Positions 59,101-64,000 of a stretch of DNA of 64,000 nt are shown piece by piece. The DNA is from Liolophura sinensis (taxonomy: Eukaryota > Mollusca > Polyplacophora > Chitonida > Chitonidae). Positions within the stretch are counted from its first letter, which is position 1, and each line of letters begins with the position of its first letter. The notes beneath the pieces are model-generated. The model was not told where the DNA came from. It saw only the letters and a list, made by a program, of their open reading frames with translations, and did no database searches. The DNA is taken from assembly GCF_032854445.1 (NCBI RefSeq), contig NC_088302.1:35284191-35348190 (forward strand). Direction: 5' to 3'. A program made the translations under genes and the position numbers.

Positions 59101-61167
59101 CATAGACTTTAACAGATGATCTGTAAGAAACACAGTGGCACATATGAATGGGGCTGCAGCAAATTCAGTGGACATTGTCACACAGATATACTATTCATAG
59201 CTACTGCGGGTAAGCAGAAGATACAGCCAGCTACTTGAACATAAAAATCTGACTTACACCAGAAAGTGATTTTATACATACAGTGTAGGTTGAAAATTTT
59301 TTTTTTAAAATTTGTATTGCTTTGTCTTCTTGTGTCAACAGTTTTTATTCTTACGATTTAAAACGTAGTGTCCATGTTTAGCTGAAGTGAAAAAATTGTT
59401 TTGTGAAATCAGCCTTATATGTTTTTTTTTTCTTTTTGGCTTGCCCATCCTGGTATAGGAGCACAGTTCTCACCATAACCAATTTTACTGTGACCAGTGA
59501 GGTCACTTGTTCAAATCTAACCATTGCAGCTTTGAGTTAGGAAAATGTACATGTACGTTTTGAGGGTGTGTGGTTTTGTATGAGTTTGCATGGTTTATAT
59601 CTCCGTAAGCCCACCCTACTTTTCTTGTTAAAATCTTATTTTCAATGGATTGTATAAACATAAAAACAAAACTTGAAAATCATCTAATTTGTGGAAAATG
59701 TGGACTATCCCAGCAATTTCTCCTGTTGAAGACATATTTACATAATCGGAAAATCAAAATCAGACAATATGAAAACTGAATTTTCAGTTTTATTTTTTTT
59801 ACTTTTTCTTTTTTTTACTTTTTTAGTTTTGGCTCGACTGTAAGACACAAAATAAAATTGGTGTCACCTTGTAAATGCAAATTTTGTAATACCAGTTATT
59901 ACCTGTTTGCGCATTGCATAGATTTATAACATGTATTTATAGCAGTGCAGGTAGGAACAAAATATGGCCTGTAGGCACACCTGTGACTTCACTTTGCTTG
60001 TTTACTGTCTAAAGAGTGTCGTGAAGAAATTTGAGCATCCTGCTTTCCATTGTCATGTTTACTGCACCTGAGCGTCGTCGTCTCTCTGATGGTAATCCCT
60101 GTTAGTGCCAATACGATCAACCACTCTAGTGAGAATGGTTGAAACCTTCAACAATCATTTCATTATCTTTTGATGCTCAGCCATGGTATACAAGATCACC
60201 ATTAACATTTGTTTTCTTTCTGTCTTGCTTTGTGATTTTTCTGGGGGGTTTTTTGTTGTTTTTTTTTTCTTTACTGTGACAAACAGCTCCATCGGTCACT
60301 TGGTCTGTTGATCTGTAAAATGTTTGACATTCTGTCTTTTAACATGGGCCATTGACCAGAAGCTTAACTGCATGACCACATCAAGTTTTTGCAGGACGTT
60401 GCATTCAACTATTGCATACATATATGTGCAGTTGAGTCCCTGTAAAAGGATCATTTAAATATATTCATGTATTTACATGTTTATTGCATTATTGCTTTTC
60501 AGAAAACCAGTTTCTATGTTCGTTTGAAAAGTATGCTAGTTTATTTGTAATACAAGGTTAGAAAATAACTTTAGTCTCTTTTTGCTATTTCAGACTTGCC
60601 ACGAACACCCATCATTATATCAGTGGAGTTCTGGGGATTAAGAACCCTGTGCACAAACAGAAGCTGTCTGTCAAAGCTATGGATGTTGTTTTGTTCGGGC
60701 CTCCAAAAAGTAAGACCCACGTGTTTTTGTTTTTTTTTCTGATGCGTGTCTTGTCTTCAACACTACTGACAGCATTGATGTGACTATGTTCATTATGTAT
60801 TGTGCATGGGTATGTTAAGATTCGAATTTGGTGCACTCTGTCTAAGCAAAATATGGTATGTTTAACAGGTAAGATACATTATTAGGGCTGAAGATGAATT
60901 GAGTGCCAGCTGATCTACACAAGGTTTTACATCAATTTCTGTCTAATGTGGGACTTGGTGATTTTTTTTTTTTTTTTTTTTTTTTTCTGCAGAAGCGCAC
61001 AGTTACATAAAGGACGTGGCTGTAGTGGCGTCTCTAGTCATAGCGTTAGGGGGTTGCTGGTTTGCCTACGCTCAACACAAATACTCGCAAAACAACGTCA
61101 AGCGCATGATGAAGGATATGGAGTCACTACAGAAGGCTGAGGAGTCACTCATTGAGATGCAAAACAA
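31839..61167 (+). CDS. STIM: STIM, stromal interaction molecule, six exons, 3' end off the right edge
   Basis: Coding exons: 31839-32175, 39645-39766, 47506-47620, 49920-50031, 60594-60709, 60993-61167, in all 325 residues plus two bases. STIM is the single-pass ER membrane sensor that reports lumenal calcium loss and opens Orai channels at the plasma membrane. Domains seen: signal peptide and basic N-terminus (1 to about 45); EF-hand loop D139-E150 (DDDRNGNVDQSE) with acidic or Asn ligands at positions 1, 3, 5, 9 and 12; hidden EF-hand (154-191); SAM domain (192 to about 267) with N-glycosylation sequon N194; transmembrane segment about 276-295 ending GGCWFAYAQ; start of coiled coil 1 (296-325). 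The cysteine pair C114-x6-C121 matches human C49/C56. The rest of the cytosolic part, including the CAD/SOAR region, is not in the window. Confidence 0.96.
33385..33508 (-). repeat. SINE family A fragment
   Basis: GTGCCATACTCAAGAATATT, then GGTGGGAGGAAACTGGGCAG, minus orientation and truncated. Confidence 0.8.
34195..34373 (-). repeat. SINE family A, 5' truncated, with target-site duplication
   Basis: Flanked by ACATCCCTGTATT at 34182-34194 and 34374-34386. The tRNA-like head is absent, yet both duplications are perfect. Confidence 0.93.
35420..35691 (+). repeat. SINE family A, full length with target-site duplication
   Basis: The head GACCTCTGTGGCTCAGTTGG, body and AAATAAATAAATAAA tail are present. 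Flanked by TATTCAGCATGA at 35408-35419 and 35692-35703. Confidence 0.95.
35790..35980 (+). repeat. MITE-like family F copy 1, diverged 5' end
   Basis: Shares TTTTGAGGTTTGCT, AACATGGGATG, AATAATATTTTGTGACATTT and AAAAATGCACTTTTGTGG with 62652-62867, and ends GAAATGTAAGGTCATTTAGG. Confidence 0.75.
35984..36050 (+). repeat. SINE family B 3' end with CATA microsatellite tail
   Basis: TCATATGACTGAAAAACTTT, TAAGTACAAC and AACCCC, then about six CATA units at 36053-36077. Confidence 0.75.
38131..38404. repeat. 71-bp tandem repeat, four units
   Basis: Units begin GGTTAGAAAACATGGGATAT at 38135, 38205, 38277 and 38348, and contain CTCGAAAATCCTTGAAAAAC. Confidence 0.9.
39264..39478 (-). repeat. MITE-like family C copy 2
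   Basis: Minus orientation, from TACCCTATTTCCTCAGCC to AGATTGAAGAATTACAGT. It ends 166 bp before STIM exon 2. Confidence 0.8.
39645..39766 (+). CDS. STIM: STIM exon 2, canonical EF-hand
   Basis: Encodes VCSKHDFECTKDKISMDAII, then the EF-hand loop DDDRNGNVDQSE and SDE. The match to human DDDANGDVDVEE is direct. Acceptor CATTTCAG; the donor is GTGGGT; phase 0. Confidence 0.95.
42129..42350 (-). repeat. MITE-like family C copy 3
   Basis: Starts TAATTCCTCAACCATTTCAC and ends CAAGGTTGAAGAATTACAG. The internal TTCAGGGCTTCACAAAAA matches copy 2. Confidence 0.8.
42783..42873 (+). repeat. SINE family A 3' fragment
   Basis: CCCATCATAATGCTGGC to TAAAACACCTGTCAAATA, with a short insertion carrying ACATGTA. 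Confidence 0.7.
43905..44775. repeat. 168-bp satellite-like tandem repeat, about five units
   Basis: The marker GTTTTCCACATACAGTTTTA recurs at 44051, 44218, 44387, 44556 and (degenerate) 44723, giving spacings of 167-169 bp. Units also share TTTCCATGGTTGTCATGG. The outer units are most diverged. Confidence 0.92.
45497..45632. repeat. Long imperfect hairpin
   Basis: Arms of about 60 bp (GTGATAG, ATGGTGTGAATAATCCTCA) pair with TGAGGATTATTGACACCACA and CTATCAC around a 13-bp loop. Confidence 0.85.
46117..46790 (+). other. Possible alternative terminal exon of STIM (speculative)
   Basis: A good acceptor (CTTTATATTACAG) at 46101-46116 opens a reading frame that joins STIM exon 2 in phase 0 and adds 22 codons (SGFWMDTSRSMSADSADVYH, then VP) before TAA. 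AATAAA follows at 46760-46765 with T/GT-rich sequence just after. A transcript using it would stop after the first EF-hand and lack SAM and membrane segments. The reading frame could be chance. Confidence 0.25.
46911..46992 (+). repeat. SINE family A head only
   Basis: GGGCCTCTGTGGCTCAGTTG to CAATGCGGTCACTGTGA; the body and tail are missing and MITE D copy 2 starts within 4 bp. Confidence 0.85.
46996..47226 (+). repeat. MITE-like family D copy 2
   Basis: From TGTAAATCATCAACCTTTCA to GTTGAAAAGGTTGAAGAATT; the ends are inverted repeats and the interior matches 10040-10244. Confidence 0.75.
47506..47620 (+). CDS. STIM: STIM exon 3, hidden EF-hand
   Basis: Encodes FLRDELQYTDGFERNMLFHG, then GDKLISVDDLWRTWKLSS. 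FHG-DKLISV-DLW--WK is a hallmark of STIM. Acceptor TTTGCAG, donor GTATGC, phase 1. Confidence 0.95.
47720..48425 (+). repeat. Decayed copies of STIM exon 3/4 splice junctions
   Basis: GAACATGGAA followed by donor-like sequence recurs at 47767-47800 and 48142-48178 (the latter keeps CAGGTATGCTCACT), echoing the exon 3 end. The exon 4 start TGTATAACTGGACA recurs exactly at 48405-48418 after a TTTTTCTACAG acceptor, and in weaker form at about 48234, 48286 and 48341. Confidence 0.7.
47853..48071 (+). repeat. MITE-like family C copy 4
   Basis: From CAGTAATTCTTCAACCTTTT to GCAAAAAGGTTGAGGAAATA; best-preserved inverted termini of the family. STIM intron 3. Confidence 0.88.
49920..50031 (+). CDS. 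STIM: STIM exon 4, N-terminal half of the SAM domain
   Basis: Encodes VYNWTVDDVVDWLVYHVELP, then QYVDIFRLNIVDGTQLP. NWT keeps the human N131 glycosylation sequon. Acceptor CTTTCAG, donor GTAGGA, phase 2. Confidence 0.95.
50461..50490 (+). repeat. G-rich tract
   Basis: Runs of 17, 6 and 4 guanines broken by single T residues; G-quadruplex potential. Confidence 0.8.
50944..51065 (-). repeat. SINE family A fragment
   Basis: TTGATTGGTGTTTTAAGCTG, CACTTATA-like and GGTGGGAGGAAACCGACAG, minus orientation and diverged. Confidence 0.75.
54228..54433 (+). repeat. MITE-like family C copy 5
   Basis: From TGTAATTCTTCAACATTTTT to AAAAAGATTGAGGAATTAAG, with the shared interior CAAGCATGTTCTGGAGGCAT. Confidence 0.85.
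58041..58247 (+). repeat. MITE-like family C copy 6
   Basis: From CTGTAATTCTTCAACCTTTT to AAGTTTAAGGAAATTGGGTA. The interior GGCCAACCCAACCAGTGTAG matches copy 4. Confidence 0.85.
59675..59890 (+). repeat. Dispersed repeat E, copy 2
   Basis: AAAATCATCTAATTTGTG, TCCTGTTGAAGACATA, TTTTTTAGTTTTGG and AAAATTGGTGTCACCTT align in order with 16436-16770. Confidence 0.7.
60594..60709 (+). CDS. STIM: STIM exon 5, C-terminal half of the SAM domain
   Basis: Encodes LATNTHHYISGVLGIKNPVH, then KQKLSVKAMDVVLFGPPK. KQKL--KA-D-VLFGPP matches vertebrate STIM. The second human sequon (NTT) is NTH here and is lost. Donor GTAAGA, phase 1. Confidence 0.94.
60993..61167 (+). CDS. STIM: STIM exon 6, transmembrane segment and start of coiled coil 1
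   Basis: Encodes AHSYIKDVAVVASLVIALGG, then CWFAYAQHKYSQNNVKRMMK and DMESLQKAEESLIEMQN. The acceptor follows an uninterrupted T tract at 60963-60986. The donor is GTAAGT in phase 2, so the coding sequence continues to the right. Confidence 0.95.
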
Positions 61168-62651
61168 GTAAGTGTCAATTTGTCAAAAAATAGGTAAATG
61201 TGGTGTTGCATGTGATTGAAGACGTCAAGCCAGGATTGCCGATACAATGGCATGTCATTTAAAACTGACATTTGGTCATGCTTTGGACACATAGTAATGC
61301 AGATATGAAAAGTTTAGAGCAGGAATGAATGTGCTCCCCGATTACCAAATCTTGCTCTGCCACGCTGTACGGTAGATATCAAACCAAGGCAGTGTGCCAG
61401 CTTGAATGCTTTACCTGGATGCCATGTTGTCCTGCTTGGTCAGAGAATAACATAGACATGAAGCCAAAAGGGGTATAACCAAGTATACATCTCCTTTACA
61501 TTGTCAGGCTTCATGTCCAGGAAAGATGTTCATGTAACTCCAGTACAGATGCTGAAGGGAAAACATTTCCTGATCGTAATGTTGCCTTGCATGACCACAC
61601 AGAAAGACAGTGCCGAGCCCTCCACCCATAAAACTGGCCAATGTTGTACTTCGGGTTTCATTGGACAGTAACGGCTATATATTCCCATATCCTACAGTTG
61701 ATACTATATGCACCTGTTGACTAGATTATCTCTGTTTGTTCAGCTGTGAAAACAGATCTTGATGTCATTTATTGGTATCAAATGTTTCTTTCCCAATTCA
61801 TCATGATGACATCACATTAAAGGCAGTATGACTATACAATTGAAACTGATACATTGTAACAGTGTAGACGTTACACTACAATCCATTCCTGATGTTACGC
61901 TATAATCAATTCCTCACGTAACAATGGCTCAATGTTCTGCTTCTCACTAGTGCCCCCTCACGGGTTTAAAAAATTTTTCCGCCTCCCCATTGATGAGTTT
62001 ATTGCTAGTTTTTTAGATTGAGTGCAATAGGAAGGTTCTGACCACGTATATTTCCGTGTCCTTTCACTGAGTAAACTTGTAACTGATATTATCAAGCATA
62101 GGTACTGCTTACCAATTTATGTGGTAAAGTTGTTGATAGGATTGTAATATAGACATCTGTGTGATAGAATTCATTGTTATTATGAGAGCATAGTGTCAGT
62201 GCAACTGTACTGGGTTGACCCAGTCTGTATTGATCAGATATTTATCATAGTGACAATGGATGAGTTCAAGTGACAAAGCTTTCTCCTGCCCTCTAGTGCC
62301 TTTTGGAGTAGTGAAAACAGAAACAAAATGTTAGTCATAATGGAAATAGTAAGTGCATATACCAGTCAGTGCAGCTGTGTTCTCAGCTCTTTGAATTAGT
62401 AGCATTTGTAAAGGCAACTAGTGTATTTGCCCAGTGTAGTGTACTGGGCACATAATGGTCAGAAAATGTTAATTTTATTGCTGACTATATTTCTCCACTG
62501 GTTGAGATATCACCTTATATGTACCTTGGAAATAATCCATCTTGCTGAGATTAAATGAATTCTCTTATCGGGCAAAATGAGTAACTTACATGGAATGATG
62601 GACGGAGTTTTGGGTCATATACAGTAAATCCTAATGTAGTACTGAAATACT

Positions 62652-62867
62652 CTAAATGACCTTACATTTCGCCCCTGACAAACGTGTGCATTTTCCTTGG
62701 TCCTGAGAGTTTTGTTGAGTTTAGAAAGGCATTTTGAGGTTTGCTTGCAACATGGGATGCTATTCCAGTGGAAAATTGTAAGTTTCAGCACCAAAAATAA
62801 TATTTTGTGACATTTATTTGCTTCTAAAAATGCACTTTTGTGGATGAAATTTTTAGGGTCATTTAGG
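62652..62867 (+). repeat. MITE-like family F copy 2, complete
   Basis: Opens CTAAATGACCTTACATTTCG and ends TTTTTAGGGTCATTTAGG. The roughly 40-bp inverted ends both run inward to GTGCATTTT. Confidence 0.85.
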
Positions 62868-63365
62868 ATATTTGTGTGTATTAAGATATCCAAGAATTAT
62901 ACATGAATGTGTTCTCATCAAGTCATTTTCAGTTAGTCTGATAATACAGCTCCACTGCTTAACTATTGTTTATTATCATGAAGTACAAAATGACTGTATT
63001 AATTATGCCAGAGTAAATAGGTTTTGTATAGGGAATCATGTGGGAAGTTTACAAATTAGATCCCAATGATGATTTCACCATTATTACCAGTGTATATCTG
63101 GTCCTCGATGAATTGATTGCCAGAGATGATTAAACCCTTGTGGCACACCTTCTATCCGAAGGCTTATTACCTGGTCTCTCCCTGTACATCCTCACTAATT
63201 TGCTTCAGGCTTATTTGTTTGCTGGCACCCCAGGAGATGGGTCCCCCCCCCCCCCCACATCCATGTACCTATCATACGTGCCTTGCTGAGTCGAGTCTCA
63301 CAATTGATTTCATACCCGTCTACAGTTGTTGGATGAACATACCCTGTATACATACAGATGTATTA

Positions 63366-63485
63366 CGTGTATGTACACGTGTACATGTAGAATGTGTACA
63401 TTTGTAGTGTACATGTAGAATGTGTACGTGCACATGTAGAATGTGTACATGTACATGTAGAATGTGTACATGTAGAATGTGTACA
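63366..63485. repeat. Short tandem repeat rich in ACATGTAC
   Basis: About six units of ACATGTAGAATGTGT with 15-29 bp spacing, built on the ACATGTAC palindrome that is common throughout the window. Confidence 0.85.
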
Positions 63486-64000
63486 ATTGGGTAGTTTATA
63501 CACAAGAAATTCTAGTACATGTAGGTCATGTAAGACAATGGGGAACTGGTAAAACTCCTTCTCGCCTGTGTCAAGACAGCTGTGCGCTTATTTGTTCTTT
63601 CCTTTAGTACGTCACAACTATCGGCATTTTATGTGCTCATAAAACATACATCAAGTGCACAGGCATTGCAACATTACAGAAGAAAATGCTGCATTCTACA
63701 GTCATTTGGACCATCTGTGTGGCTCGCCCTCTAGTCTCCCATTGTGATGAATTCTGGTGCTGTTGAAAGATACAGTGCGAGATACATGTACATGTACAGT
63801 GTGTTCACATGGGGACCCAAATACATGCATACATGTTTGATTGTTACCTCTAGCCCAAATTTGTCTACAAGAATTGTCAAAGCCATCGCAGTCTGTCTGT
63901 CCCACTGTCCGTAATAATATCCTTTACAAACACTCTCTTTCAATCCCTTTTGAACATTGGTGCACCAGGTAGACAACCAACTTCTGGCAATTTATACTAA

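Larger units (their letters stand above)
50032..60593. other. STIM intron 4
   Basis: 10.6 kb with a G-rich tract at 50461, a SINE A fragment at 50944, MITE C copies 5 and 6 and repeat E copy 2. TTATTTATTTATT-headed, SINE-like fragments at about 52003 and 54741 do not align well to family A or B. No exon is recognised. Confidence 0.65.
61168..64000. other. STIM intron 6, running off the window
   Basis: No coiled-coil exon could be found to the right edge. It holds MITE F copy 2, a run of about 14 C at 63243 and an ACATGTAGAATGTGT array. Confidence 0.65.

Noticed and set aside
61168-64000. Next STIM exon (coiled coil 1 continuation)
   Set aside because: Searched by eye for a Glu/Lys/Arg-rich frame with an acceptor; none found, so it probably lies beyond the window.

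Overview
The window is AT-rich, intron-rich eukaryotic DNA carrying parts of three recognisable animal genes. The protein families, the tRNA-derived SINEs with AATAAATAAA-type tails and the very frequent ACATGTAC-like words point to a lophotrochozoan, most likely a mollusc (bivalve or gastropod). That placement is an inference from style. I saw no bacterial, viral or organellar block and no intact transposase or reverse transcriptase.

Layout. (1) Positions 529-15959, minus strand: thirteen exons of a CWH43/PGAP2-interacting protein gene (GPI-anchor lipid remodelling). It runs off the left edge, so the last exon or exons are missing. (2) 15960-21813: about 5.9 kb without a gene I can name, holding SINEs, a dispersed repeat and one doubtful short plus-strand start. 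(3) 21814-31401, minus strand: a complete six-exon SRA1 (steroid receptor RNA activator protein) gene, predicted 280 aa. (4) 31839-61167, plus strand: six exons of STIM (stromal interaction molecule, the ER calcium sensor), from the signal peptide through EF-hand, SAM and transmembrane segment into the first coiled coil. It continues beyond the right edge. SRA1 and STIM are head to head, with 437 bp between their start codons. All exon joins were checked for reading phase by hand, and every recognised join keeps frame.

The introns hold most of the structure. There is a SINE family (A) with many copies, seven of which I could bracket with matching 11-15 bp target-site duplications; a second tRNA-headed SINE family (B); and two sets of short elements with terminal inverted repeats (C/D share one terminus, F has another). 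There are several fold-back hairpins and at least seven minisatellite or satellite arrays. One CWH43 exon of 136 bp sits between a 46-bp array and a 32-bp array. STIM intron 3 contains decayed copies of its own flanking splice junctions, and STIM intron 2 contains a possible alternative terminal exon. The three genes are not an obvious functional pathway; the shared SRA1/STIM promoter region is the only regulatory link the sequence suggests.
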